The notes beneath the pieces are model-generated. The model saw only the letters and a list, made by a program, of their open reading frames with translations. It searched no databases and was not told the DNA's origin. The translations under genes were made by a program, and so were the position numbers. From the NCBI GenBank assembly GCA_031213475.1, contig JARUPZ010000002.1:12162951-12226950 (forward strand): 64,000 bases of DNA, given 5' to 3'. This DNA is from Nereocystis luetkeana (Eukaryota > Sar > Phaeophyceae > Laminariales > Laminariaceae). Of this stretch, positions 45,401 through 56,300 are shown piece after piece; position 1 is the first letter of the stretch; each line of letters begins with the position of its first letter.

Positions 45401-47763
45401 ATGGCAACGAGTGCACGCGCAGAGGAGCGGGTGGATTGGGCAAAGGCGATGACGCGGCCATGAAGAGCGGCAGGAAGACGGTGCACGGAGACCCATGATC
45501 TGCGCGCACACTATCATCACGACAGAAGCAGTCATAGTTTGTTTTTTCCTGGTACAAGGTATTGTTTTTCACGAGGCAGAAAAGTATCTACCGGTACTTG
45601 TTATTAACGTCGTCACTGGTCTTTGTAGTTTCACGAGTTGTATACCCTTCATGGGGAATAACCTACGCAATTATCAGGGGCGTGGTATCATAACTGTGCT
45701 GCACCTTTTTGTGTCAGACAGTCCAGGAATAGATGGCGATCGTTGATATTCGTGTGGTAGTAAGGTTCGATTGCTCCTTTTTTCACTGCATATCCGCGAG
45801 TCTTCACTCTGACAGCACTCCAGATAGCAGGCAGGTGTGTTCCTCTTTCGTTTTCACGACTACCGTGCGTTTCGTACGGTGCAGGCAGCACTTCAGACAG
45901 CATCCGCTGTAGTCAGCAGCCACGAGTTGGTTAGTGGTGGGAACGGGGGTACTCTATGTTATAGTTGAGAGGATATACCCGCGGCCATGTTAGTTCAGTT
46001 TGCACATTGGTTTTAGCTCGTGTGCGCTTTCTTCGTCTCGTGTATTTTGAGGCAGCCGAATTTTCGTTTTTTTTTCGTTTTTCGGATCTTCCTATTAATA
46101 GGGCTCCAGGACCTTTGTGTGACCACGGACTCCTTCGTCAGGAAGTTAATGTGAGAACAACAACAACAACAACAACAATACTCCCTGTTTTCGGGGAGGT
46201 GCTGTATTCCTACTTGAGTACAAAGTACAAAGACTTACCTACAGGTGTGCCTTTTTTCTGTTTACGTACGTACTGCAATCAAGATATGATTAGGTTCGCC
46301 TCGGTTTGTGTAACATGCTCATCCTGACGTACATCGCCTCGCTCCTCAACGTTGGGAGTCCAGCCTACACCTAACGATCAACACTAGCACTTTCACGAAG
46401 CAAAAGTAGCAGTATTCGGACGACAAGGTATTAGTACTGCAGCAGTAACGGAGGCGTTTTTACTTCAATGGTAAGTACCAGATATCGATTATCGTACAAC
46501 ATACCTTGGCGACCTTCTTGCCGAGCACACGCTTCGCTCCCACGAAGACGGCATCCTGCTTCTGGTACGCCTTCTCGTGCTGTTATATCGGCAAAAGTAC
46601 AAAAATACAAAGAGCGAAAAACAAAGACAACGGCAAAGGCAGCCAAGATTAGTGAAAAGTGCCAGGTGCCAGGTACATGACAGTTTATGTCGTGTCAACA
46701 GACGTGAAAGGGGGGAAGTGCGAGGAGCAGGAAGTAATCGATCGAGGTTCTTCATCACCCAACACAGGCGGTTGTCAGCTTGACGTCGCTTCTTGTACCA
46801 GGTATACATGACCGTACGCAGCACAGCTGCCGCGTTTTCATTGCGGGCAGAGGCAGCATGATTTGGTTGGGTTCCGTCAAATGGAACATCAGCGCACAAA
46901 GCTCTCCCTCTGTATCCCTTACTCTGTAGCAGGGGCTAAACTCACTATCGGAGCTTCGGAACGTGTCCCTAGAGATACGAACGAGTACTACGGTACATGA
47001 TGCTGATCTTCCTGGTGTCTGACAGTAGATGCAAGTATTTTGTGCGGTACTACGCTCACAGCAAGTACAACCCATTTGTGTGATGCTGTCTACTTCATAT
47101 ACCCGCCATGGAAGCAGCAAGAAGCAACATCAGCCGTCGACGCGAAGACTTGCTCGAGATAACGGCGGTATAAATACCATACACGCGAGGTACTTTACTC
47201 CTGGAGGAGAGAGTTTACTGCCGTTGATCGACCAGAATACAACAGTGACCGCCGTGATCGAATCGGAGATGAACTATCGTGCGCTGGCTTCCTGTCACCC
47301 CTCTGCTTTCAGGGCAACCACCAAGTCTACACCAACATCCAACATCCTGTCTCATCACCTGCGGGATTCGCGAAGAGCTGGGAGGCGTGGGGCTATGGAT
47401 ATATACCAGGTACAAGGTACAAGGTGCGCCGTTTTGACTCCCGAACACCCAGAGAAACAACCCCAAAAAACGCTCTGGTGCTTCGGTTTCCAAGAAACGT
47501 GCAAAAAGGCTTCGCACGTTTGAATCGTATCCCTCACGCCACCGCCAAAGCGGAATCTCAGCGGGGTTCATTCACCACGTCGTCAAGCCTGCGACGTGTA
47601 CGGGATTGGTGTCTTGCAATCTAGGCACCGCTCTCCGGCTACATGTGTAGCGTCCATCCATTCCCTCTCCAAACACCATGCCACTACGTACCAACACCCC
47701 ACCCCTACTCCCAAGTAGTGATGGTCACACCTGTTCAGCCTCCCGGTAGTCCTGGAGTCCCAT
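36432..47763 (-). CDS. RPS11: Cytosolic 40S ribosomal protein uS17 (RPS11), five exons
   Basis: Exons 47763-47731, 46579-46505, 38400-38269, 37532-37450 and 36597-36432, giving 162 residues (human RPS11 has 158). Recognised blocks in order: [102 protein letters not shown], then a short family-divergent tail. It binds 18S rRNA in the small subunit body. All junctions are in phase. Introns 1, 2 and 4 are GT-AG; intron 3 uses AAG|GCGAGA, a GC donor, since no GT is available. Intron 2 is 8.1 kb and carries 13 snoRNA-like units on the same strand, so the gene probably serves as a snoRNA host. Exon 1 (11 codons, [11 protein letters not shown]) is short but has a clean donor and fits the phase. The gene is divergent from the DNA glycosylase gene. 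Confidence 0.95.
38021..38066 (-). pseudogene. Decayed duplicate of the end of RPS11 exon 3 (distal copy)
   Basis: On the minus strand it would encode [14 protein letters not shown], a near match of the exon's [14 protein letters not shown]. It sits in intron 3 about 240 bp downstream of the real exon end. Confidence 0.75.
38128..38172 (-). pseudogene. Decayed duplicate of the end of RPS11 exon 3 (proximal copy)
   Basis: On the minus strand it would encode [13 protein letters not shown]. Together with the distal copy it shows the exon-intron border was triplicated in tandem with a period of roughly 105-140 bp. The flanking pyrimidine-rich sequence is also partly shared. Confidence 0.75.
38956..39037 (-). 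ncRNA. Intronic box C/D snoRNA-like unit a
   Basis: Sense (minus) layout: stem GGC, spacer C, box C ATGACGA, guide 1 containing CGGACTAGAGT, D' CAGA, hairpin loop, C' TGAAGA, box D CCGA, stem GCC. Guide 1 is complementary to ACTCTAGTCCG of large-subunit rRNA. This is the copy nearest exon 3 of RPS11. Confidence 0.75.
39222..39303 (-). ncRNA. Intronic box C/D snoRNA-like unit b
   Basis: Same boxes as unit a and intact guide 1. It differs at a few positions outside the boxes, for example CAGCCCCGGCTG in the central hairpin. Confidence 0.75.
39477..39558 (-). ncRNA. Intronic box C/D snoRNA-like unit c (decaying)
   Basis: Box C has become ATGACAA and guide 1 has one change (CGGACTAAAGT), which breaks the rRNA match. 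Stem and box D are intact. Confidence 0.55.
39729..39810 (-). ncRNA. Intronic box C/D snoRNA-like unit d
   Basis: All boxes and guide 1 intact; stem GGC/GCC with spacer T. Its 5' end (higher coordinate) directly abuts the poly-C tract that starts repeat copy 6. Confidence 0.75.
39811..40370 (+). repeat. Poly-C-ended repeat family P, copy 6 (near full length)
   Basis: Begins in a C-rich run, then AGGTTGGGTTGGCGTCGATT. It passes through ATTTGTGCGAGGTAAAGAAC and the shared body and ends in a C tract at 40319-40332 plus a partial second terminus. It separates snoRNA-like units d and e. Confidence 0.85.
40568..40643 (-). pseudogene. snoRNA-like unit e (degenerate)
   Basis: The stem, box C ATGACGA and a box D of the canonical form CTGA are present. 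About ten bases covering D' and the end of guide 1 are missing and the 3' half is heavily changed. Confidence 0.55.
40818..40899 (-). ncRNA. Intronic box C/D snoRNA-like unit f
   Basis: Stem GGC/GCC with spacer G, box C ATGACGA, guide 1 intact, D' CAGA, C' TGAAGA, box D CCGA. Confidence 0.72.
41460..41541 (-). ncRNA. Intronic box C/D snoRNA-like unit g
   Basis: Stem GGC/GCC with spacer T, box C in the other purine form GTGACGA, guide 1 intact, box D CCGA. Confidence 0.72.
41713..41794 (-). ncRNA. Intronic box C/D snoRNA-like unit h
   Basis: Guide 1 is intact but box C reads ATGACCA, which loses the second GA and may impair function. Box D CCGA retained. Confidence 0.6.
42083..42163 (-). ncRNA. 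Intronic box C/D snoRNA-like unit i
   Basis: Guide 1 and boxes are intact. The stem is AGC/GCT instead of GGC/GCC, so both partners changed together and the outer pair is kept as A-U. Confidence 0.75.
42319..42390 (-). pseudogene. snoRNA-like unit j (truncated)
   Basis: Lacks the guide 1 segment, and box C is degenerate (CTGACACA). The 3' half with C' and box D CCGA is still recognisable. Confidence 0.55.
43014..43093 (-). ncRNA. Intronic box C/D snoRNA-like unit k, double guide
   Basis: Stem GGC/GCC, box C GTGACGA, guide 1 with CGGACTAGAGT, canonical D' CTGA, C' TGAAGA, guide 2 with CCCTTGGCTGT, box D CCGA. Guide 2 is complementary to ACAGCCAAGGG, which lies roughly 60-70 nt upstream of the guide 1 site in large-subunit rRNA. 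It is the only copy with both guides. Confidence 0.82.
43388..43474 (-). ncRNA. Intronic box C/D snoRNA-like unit l
   Basis: Stem GAC/GTC (compensatory relative to unit k), box C GTGACGA, D' CTGA, C' TGAAGA, guide 2 intact, box D CCGA. Guide 1 is replaced by GGACTTGTGGAGTCT, which no longer fits the first rRNA site. Confidence 0.75.
44575..44663 (-). ncRNA. Intronic box C/D snoRNA-like unit m
   Basis: Closest relative of unit l: stem GAC/GTC, box C GTGACGA, guide 2 and box D intact, D' altered to CTTGA, and a different first guide (GGACTCATAGGAGTC). It is the first unit transcribed in the RPS11 intron. Confidence 0.72.
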
Positions 47764-48399
47764 GGTGTCTGACAGGCGGACCGACGCAGCAAGCAAACAA
47801 AGAAAACGAGGTGTGAGCGCGAAGGGAAGCAATCGGAGCGATTCCGAGGCCAAACTTCTCAGCAAGCCTCCACCCAACTCTCTCGGTCTACTTGTGGACG
47901 AGCTGTGTACCACAGCGGCAGAGGCACTACCGAGTATATGGTGGGAGACGAAAATAGGTGGATCGCAGGTGGGGACGTCTTGGCGTGCAAATAAGCTCCG
48001 TGGTTGCCATTTTTCTCGCAGCTCTCTCGTCCGTAACCAGATAACGACAGCACCCCAATTTATTCCCCTCAACTACGGTGGAAAGCCTCAAGCCCCGCTC
48101 ACCGGAGGTGCAAGGAAGCCGATGCCCTGCCAATGGGCCTTACTACCTACCATCCACGAACTTATTTCCACAGAGGCGTTATCATGTCGGGGATAACTGT
48201 ATTTGGAATTCCGCCGCATTTTGTTTTGTCGCTGGCCGGCGGATCACACAACAGCAGACACAAGGGCATTCGGCTATCTGGCTGCAGGCTGTTGTTGGTA
48301 CTTATACGCCTGAGCGTGCCACGAGTGCCTACCCTGCCACCCTACCACCCAACCCTTTCTGATTATCTGCGGATGCGCTCGCTGTATTTGGGAAACACG
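47764..48399. promoter_or_regulatory. Shared upstream region of RPS11 (minus) and the DNA glycosylase (plus)
   Basis: 636 bp between two start codons pointing away from each other, so it probably holds both promoters. A pyrimidine-rich stretch (CGTTTTCTTTGTTTGCTTGC on the minus strand) precedes the RPS11 ATG, compatible with a ribosomal-protein leader. No TATA box was identified with confidence. Confidence 0.5.
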
Positions 48400-51300
48400 A
48401 TGTCTTCTTCAAGTGCGAATCCTAACCCTTTTGCCAGATTTGCCCTGGCAGCAACAGAAACAGGTATTAGAAGGGGTGCTGCCTCGAGCTTGGCGCCTGC
48501 CCGACCTGTAGAGAGCTCGCCTGCGAAGAAGATACGCACCGCCCTGGATGGAAAGCCTCGTGATCGACCGGAGCCGCCGAAGGGACTCCAGGAGAAGTAT
48601 AGGTACGAGCGAGCCTTGGTATTTGTATTGTACGTTACGATCATCCAGAGAGCTGGGCTTTCGTGGCCGAACCTTTCAGGCTTCTCCGCGACCATCGTCG
48701 ATGTACACGAGAGCGGAAGACTACTACCTCGTGCACTATTACAGCAGTACCACCCCCCTTCTGCACGAGAGCGCAACGTTTCTCAGTGCTCAATGCCCAG
48801 TGCACCAACAGGCTAGCGGTCTGACCTCGCGCGGGGTACTTTGTGCAGCCGTTGGAAAGGGCGCTTTTTGAACGAGAAATATCCCACATCGCGATCATGA
48901 TACAGCCAACAGCCATTCGTACCGCCATATTACGAATTCGCAGCGAGCAGCAAAGACGTTCGTGAGGAGACCCGGCTTTGACCCTTTGACTGACCACCCC
49001 ATTGTACTAAAGGCCAAAGACTATCAGGTGCGAGGTAGCACGTGGAGGTAGCAAGGCCTTGACGGCCCCAAAAAGACCAGTCTCCCATCAGAGCTCTTTG
49101 GCCAGCAGTATCATGATCCCGAACTCTTCCCCTGCAGCAGTACTCGCAGTGGTGTAAAAATACTCTGTACGGTGGGACTGCCTCTGGTTCTTTTATGAGA
49201 ATCTTTCCGATCGCTACAAAATGCTCCGGTTTCATCCACCCTCCAGGTCACCGGGCGAGCCCGAATGGCCGCTCCGTCTGATAGTCGTCGGCCACAACCC
49301 GAGCGAAAAGGCGTGGGAACTCGGCCACTACTACGCGAACCCCTCCAATCGCATGTGGAAACTTCTCTCGGCGGCCGGCATCGTTCCCCCCGGACTCGTG
49401 GCTTCCGACGACGACGATTGCCCCATCAAGTGCGGCGTCGGCTTCACGGATGTGGTGAGGAGGTTTCGTTTTGATGTACCTGTGGCCTGTGGTATAGACT
49501 CGTTTTTTTGCTGTTTGCTCGCTGGTTTGTTGTGTGTTTAGTCTTCGTGTTGATGCAGTCACATCGAAGCCATGCGCTTCTACAGCAGTACTAGTGTCTC
49601 AGCAGTGGCGGTGTATTACGTGCTTGCGGAAGATCTAGGTTCCGTGGTCACAAGAAGGCGCAACAAGGAGTCTTCTTTAGCTCTCGCACAGCCTGCAAGC
49701 GGGGAGTCGCCGTCCACAGCGACATGGATGGCAGCTTTTTTGCATGATCAGCCTGAAAATCAGTGCTTGGTTTATAGGTAGTCTACCTGGTACCTGGGAT
49801 AAATGAGACGAAAACGTACCTTGTACGCGCGAATACTATATCCCTGGCTAGCTGTAAGGCTTAACGTACGAGGAGGTTTCTTCTCAAAGCTGCGTTAGAA
49901 CCCAGATACGATCGCCTGGTGAAGCGTGTTCGGCCTATCTTTTATCTTCACATCCAGAATAGATACACCAATACTTGATTAGGCCGGCCTGACCGAGATA
50001 GATGTCGTAGGTTGTTGCTACACCAGCGATCATGGGCGTCGAGAATTGCAACATAAATACCGGTACCTGCGTTCGTTCATGAAGAATGACCTTGACACAT
50101 GTGAAACTGTATGCACCTGATGTGCCACATACAATATATAAAAGCAACACCAACCCAATCAGCCTGACAGCATTCGTTACCATGCACGGTTGGCATTCTC
50201 CTCTCCTCGCGACTCATCCTCTCAGCGCTGTCTACTGTGTTTTTCGCGTCAACAGGGTTTCTCGCACCCCGGCACGGTCTCCAGCGAGTTTAAGAGAACG
50301 GAGCTGCATGCCTGGCGACAAGATTTTCACGATCGTTTGAGCGCGCACGCAGAGCGCGCAGCGGCGACGGTTGCCAGCGTCAAGGCGGTGGCAGCATATG
50401 CGGCGCCGTCGATAGCAGCGGCAGTAGCTGTGAAAACGGAACCAGCAGCAGCCGTGAAAACGGAGCCAGCAGCAGTAGTGGGAACGGAACCAGCAGCAGC
50501 AGCAGCGGAAACGAAGCCAGTAGCAGCAATGAAAACGGAGCCCACAGCCACTGCAACCCTTGCGGGCAGGGTTCCGCGCGACGCGGGGGTTACCGTTTCC
50601 GTCGAAGACGGATGTCCTAAGATCGTCGCTTTCGCGGGGAAGCGACAGGTACCGCACCGCCGATTTTCGTGCGTCGACCAGGTGTTGTTGCTGGGCCTTA
50701 TGTTGTGCTTGGGCGAAAGTTTTTGCCGCGGAGAAGCCGAACCTACTGTGGTTGGTCGAAAGCGCGTTCTCCCTGCTCTTGCTTGAACAACCCATCACGG
50801 CACAATCGTAACGACGCGTGGGATAAAAGGGGGTATTGATGTAAGACTTTTTGGCCCGAAATATCTCTGACTGGCCGTGCTCCTTCACCCTTTTAAACAA
50901 CAGTCCCGTTTTGGGGGCAAACCAGTCAAATTCCAAGTAGTTTGTCCTTAAAACGGGATTGTGGTTCTAAAAGGGTTAACCCAATGTCGCTGGACTACCT
51001 ATACTGTTTTTTATTTACAATATGTTTCGTGATTATCCACTGTAATCTTCGGGACTGTTCATTGACGTTGCGCTTTTCCCGTCTCTCAAAAACAGTTTTT
51101 TGGGTGATTTACCAATAGTACAGAGCTTCTCAAGTGGGGAGCCCCAGAAAATTCTCAGAAAAATCAGGTACTACCCCTAGCGTAGCAGGCGTCTCATCTC
51201 CGCCCCATCCCCCACGTCGCCAACAATCCACCGATCTTGTATAAATTAAATATTCACGCGCGCCGCCTCCTCTCTCCGTGCCCTTGGTGTTTTGCCGTAT

Positions 51301-51642
51301 GTTTTGCTACATCGGTGGGTTGGCGCCTGCCGGGCACCTTCGGCACACCAGTGGGAGGAGCTGTTCTTCGATGCGAGCGCGCAAGACAGGGTTCAGACAA
51401 AGGGGGGCAAGGCCGGGCAGTTTCGATTCGGCCTGCAGCCCGCCACGCTCCGCCCACCCGGCTGGCCGTTCCCCGCGCAAGCGACCGACGTGTTTGTGTT
51501 GCCGAGCAGCAGCGGAGCCGCGGCGATGACAAACGAAGCGCGGGAGGGTCCGTACCGCGCGCTGGGTGATCATCTGTCGCGAACGGGACCGTGGGCGTGG
51601 CGAGACGAAGCATCAAGGCTTCGAGTGAAGGCCCAGCGTTAG
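48400..51642 (+). CDS. TDG/MUG-type mismatch-specific uracil/thymine-DNA glycosylase, four exons
   Basis: Exons 48400-48602, 49247-49454, 50256-50648 and 51352-51642, with phases 2, 0 and 0 and GT-AG introns; 364 residues. The enzyme family removes U or T from G:U/G:T mismatches. Motif 1 is LIVVGHNPSEKAW (residues 79-91), with Asn85 in the place of the family's catalytic Asn. It is followed by ANPSNRMWKLLSAAG, CGVGFTDV, KRTELHAW and PKIVAFAGKRQ. Motif 2 is VFVLPSSSGAAA (near 316-327), closer to TDG (PSSSAR) than to bacterial MUG (NPSG). A 60-residue Ala-rich insert (about 175-240) contains repeated KTEP units and interrupts the domain between strands. The N-terminal ~65 residues are disordered and basic with PAKKIRTA, a possible nuclear signal. 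The start is the second in-frame ATG; one at 48373 would add nine residues. Confidence 0.9.
50888..50976. mobile_element. Hairpin MITE family M2, copy 3 (inside glycosylase intron 3)
   Basis: CCCTTTTAAACAACAGTCCC, GTTTTGGGGGCAAAC, a short loop, then GTTTGTCCTTAAAACGGGAT and GGTTCTAAAAGGG. Terminal arms about 35 bp. Confidence 0.75.
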
Positions 51643-53360
51643 GCGGTGATGCGATGAACATGGTAGTTCGTTGCACCACTGTTGTTAAATAGTTGTTCAT
51701 CTACTATACATATTGAGTAGTATTTTCAAGTGTCAGGCAAGTTTTCATGTGACTAGTGTTTTATCGGTTGCATCCGAAAGAGCGTTTTTTTGTTTGTGCA
51801 TTATGCGCGCAAGCCACAGAGGCGACCAACGCCCTCTTTTAGTATTTGTTCATCCTTGCAGTTAAAATGCTAGGCAAACGTTCACATGTGTTCATGTTTG
51901 ACGCTGTGGGTTGCATCAGTTGCAGGGCGTTTTCGCCGGTGTTTTAACTTCTCGAATCCGCAATCAGTGTATTCGTCGTGTAAAGTTTTGATTCACACGG
52001 TAGTGGAATAAGTGATATGGGGCAGAAACGGGCAACGATCTGCTCTACTGCTGTACATTACGTAGCCTCTGATCTAAGGCTTGCACTGCACGCGTAGCAA
52101 AGCTCGAGGTCAAAGCGGAAACTCCGGCTTCGAAGAGCAGGCGGCGGTCGATGTGAGAGTTAAAAAAGTGCTATCCAAGAACACCTGAGCCCTGTCTGCT
52201 GACACTGCATACTGTGCTGTAATGTTGTATGGGTTGGTCAGTATCGCAGTGACCTCGGAGGGGAAATTTTATGGCAAAAGAAGCGCGAAACCTTCACAGA
52301 TTTTTCAAGAGACTATTTTTTTTCAACCCGAAAGGTCGAGGAGCGGGGGAAGGCGAACAAGAAACGCTTGTACTGCTCGTGGGATTTTAGGTGTGTGGTC
52401 GTGTGGGTGGGTCAACATCAAAAGAAGGACGACGAGGTCAGTGGACAGAAATAAGTCACCGGCCAGCCACGTGTTTTCAAGTGGTGAGCTTCCACCGTCT
52501 CATATTTCTACCCACATCGCTTCGACGTTTTGACAACGTCCGAGTGAGTCGGCGTCATACGCGCGGTCCCGACGGCATGCCTTCACTGCAAAAACCGCAC
52601 CCGGACGCCGCGACAACACATGCTCCCCGGTAAACTCAATTTTCAAAATTCTGAACAAACACCTGAGTTATCTCAGTCCTCCTCAGTGCCCGCTTGCTCT
52701 GTGCCTAGAGCTATTCCGTGTTCCTCGCGGCTGGCATGCCCCCGGTGGTCTTGGACCTGCTGAACAGCACATTTGTCGCTTAAGGCCTGTTGTTCACGAA
52801 TCGCCTTGAAAGACAGAACGGATGTTCAGTCTGCGCGTGCGCACACTTCGATGGGGAGGAGCCCCCTATATTTTTTATATGTAAATGTAAATACACCTTG
52901 CGGGAGAGCATGCGCGAGCTTTCTCGCACTGCTCCAGAAACGCCGCTAAAACCCATCTACTGCTGTACACAGAAAGCACTCATCCCCTTGCCCCCCAACC
53001 AAACAAAAAGTGCGCGGATAGCTACATGATCTACTCGCTGCACTCGAAAAGTGAGTACTGCAGCAACAGTTGTGTACGCGACAGTCGTCGGCGATGGCCC
53101 TCTTTCGTCCACACCTGCTAACTGTTGGTGTACGTCGACGGCCACCGCACCCGGCTAAAAACGTTACAAACACAACCATCGCAGCGCGCCTTATGGAGAC
53201 ACCAAGCCGTAGACGATCAACACTCCTATTTATACCAGGTATGCTACCGTGAAGTATCGCAAATCAATTCTGATGACATTCCAGTCGACTGGGGCAGATA
53301 CCATGTACGAAGGTAAAAAATGAGACAGTGGGCAACCCCAAAAACGGATAGCAACAGCTA
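51643..53360. other. Intergenic between two convergent genes; no gene recognised
   Basis: Lies between the stop codons of the glycosylase and carrier genes and presumably holds both 3' UTRs. It contains two TACTGCTGTAC words (about 52045 and 52958) but no repeat element or coding segment I can identify. Confidence 0.55.
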
Positions 53361-56300
53361 CTATGCCAAAGCCTTGAGCACCTCCTCGTACACAAAAAAT
53401 GTGATCGCGGAAGCGGGCGCAGCTCTGACCGCGTGCGCCACGCAACCCTTGAAAAATCCTCGCGCGCCCTCCTTTCGAGCTATCGTGGTCGCGCAATGCC
53501 AAGTCCCGCGATAGCGAGACGTGCCGGCTTGCATCTCTTCGGTGGTACCTCGCTGCTGCAGCCGCGACTTGATGACCTGCGGGTACATGGACAGGCAAAG
53601 ATCGTCGTCGTACGATGAACCAAGAACCAAGACAGTACGACACGACACGCCGCTATGTAGAGAGGCAGAAACAAAGGAGCATAGGCGAGTCGTCCTGGAA
53701 GAGTCTCATACAAGCTCAGCACAAAAGACAAACTCGTATATATATCCGGCAACTTTCCAACTAATATGGGTGAGTGTACAGTAGCGTAATCCACCGGGGG
53801 TCGAGGCACTTCCTCCGAAGGCAACTGGCGTTCGCTGTGCTTCTGACATCAATCGTGACAGCAGAAAGAACCGTCGACGCCTACAGTACGCGCTGGTGAC
53901 AGATAACACGCTTGCCAAAAACAATGAAACAGCGAAGAGAAAAAAATCGAGTAGCCTGGACGGAAGGTAGTACCGAAGCTGCGAGGACGGACGGTAGTAG
54001 TGGGGCAATCAGGTCAGGACCCACGTTGCACCTCTGCTCACGCCAGCATACGACCAAGCAGCAGCGGTGCCGCCCAACGGAACAAAAGAACACCGTCAAA
54101 TAACTACCTGGTTCGTACGTACCAAGCGAACGTCAAGCCACGCCAACCACAGTCACCAACAGCAATAGTATTGTGGTACAATAGCATGGTGAAGGGATTT
54201 CTCACCTGCGTCGGGTACGTCACCAAGGTGGAACAAAACTTCGAGGCGCCTCCCATGGCGAGCGACTCGAGCGGCGTCTGCGTCAGGCAGATAAAAGCGG
54301 GAGTTTGGGAGGTCATGTAGAGGTGCGCACTCGTTCGCCTCGCGCTCCGACGGAGGCGTCGACCACCCCCGGTGGGATCGGTTCGGTGCCGCAAAAGCGA
54401 GCACAGGCTCCAACCCTACACAACCCTTGCACACGTGTGCGGCATCCCTCATGAAAAAATCACGAGAATTTTCGCAAGCAAGCTCGGTAGACTACGCAAG
54501 TTGGCAAAATGTTTTGTAAGGTCAATGGTATTTCTAAAACGCACATAACAGCGAGCGCCCATGTCGATGCAAAAACACGTAGCATCTTCTGACGTTGCCC
54601 AAGGAGGGATAGTTCCCAAGTCCGTTTTTTTTTCGTGATACGGTAGGTAATAAACCCTGCATTGGAAACATTGGTTCACCAAAAAGGAAAGGGGCGTTTC
54701 CGTTTTGTTGCATTGCAAGCACTAATCTCAAACACGATGTTCACTACTATTAATAGCGCACTTGTTAAAAAACAAAACGCGTTGCAGGCGTACCACGACT
54801 TATCACACCACGGTATGTACCGCTTCCCTCGTACGCGGCCGAGCGAGTCTAGAAAAACACAGACCGCCTCACGTTTTCGCTGTTCTTCGGGACTCTCGCT
54901 TTCAGCCACTCGTAGACGGCGAACTGCACTGCCCCCTGGCCGCACAGCAGCAGCGCGGGCACCGCCCCACTGTAGAGCGCCAGCGCTCCTTCCTCGCGAA
55001 CGATCGTTCTCACCGCATCTGTTTTGAGTATCGTAAGCGACAAAGCATTATGACATATCGGCAGTATACATGTATGTCATCATGACACATCATGGCGGTC
55101 GAGAGTTGACATGCCTCAGTCTACCTGCCCACACTCCTCAAATATGGCGAGCGAATGCAACTTCATGATGCGTCCTCCATCGACCGTGAAATATGCGCGC
55201 GAGCTCTCGGGACGGTCGCTCAAGGCTTCCGAAGCGGCTCACACGCAGCTCAGCACAAGCCCACAACCAGGTACCCGTCCGCGAAAAGAAAGCCGGCCAA
55301 ACACAACGACGCAAAGGTGAACATGGGGCTACCAGTAGCGTCCTAACAGACGGTATCTCTGTCACGCGAAGCATCCGCACCGAATGCAGACCTCTCGCGT
55401 GCACGCAAGAGGCACTGCCATCCACAACGGTGCAATACACAGTGAACCAAGAGGGTGGGTTGAGGCGTCTCACCCACCAACCCTGCGTAAGGACGCACGG
55501 TACCAGGCTTCGCGGTGTTGTCCTGCAGCTGCATCCTCGTCTTGATCATCCAGACAGGGTTGGTGGCGAACACCATTATCGCTCCCGCCACGTACCCAGC
55601 TCCGAGATGGTGCATGGGGCCCAGCTCGGCTCCGTCAACCCTCCTTCCCAGAAACCTCTGCCCAGACGGAAAAACAAAGGTTGCACCAAGCGTTCATCAG
55701 CGTGAGTCGGTATCTCTTCAACAGTTATCCCTTCCTGCACTAAACGTGAGCTAGTTACAGGGTTTGCGCCTCCACAGTGAGGTAAAACATCCACGCGATG
55801 TGACCACGGGCAAACAAGCGTGCTTGGCTGCTGTACACCCTTGCTTTGGGCCCACGGCTTATTAAGTCAAGCGGAGATGTCCAACCGATAGCATTCTCCA
55901 CGAGAGTCAGACTAGCACTTATCCGACAACAGCAGTGTTTGCTGGCCGTGGCCGACCCTCGATTTTGGTCGGTGGCTCTCGGTGTTCGTTGGCGAGGGAT
56001 CAAGGTGCTTGGTGAGTCCTGCCGGCTGCTAGCTACATACCCAGGATCAGTTGGAAGGGTTCAGGTCCAAGAGGGATCAGGTCGGGGTAGCATCAGGACG
56101 CCAAGCGAGAAGCAGAGGGTAAAAACATGCGTGTGTGTTGACCAGTGAAACATCCAGAAACATCCCTATTTCACGATGGTTGGCACGGTTGAATGACTGG
56201 TAAAGCCTGCTGTTCTTCATGTGTAGAGTCAGGATGTTGGACGTGCACCATAATCACGTTTCCACAAGTTAGCGCTGCTGGCTTATGGACACGTGATCAT

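Noticed and set aside
50232..50936. 234-aa minus-strand frame rich in Cys/Trp/Arg
   Set aside because: Shadow of the Ala-rich glycosylase exon 3; no domain.
53577..53648. Extension of the carrier's last exon upstream to an in-frame ATG (MSCRTVLV...)
   Set aside because: The acceptor CCCGCAG at 53577 and the match of the previous exon's YPTQ to VIKSR show this is intron; the MYPQ there is coincidental.
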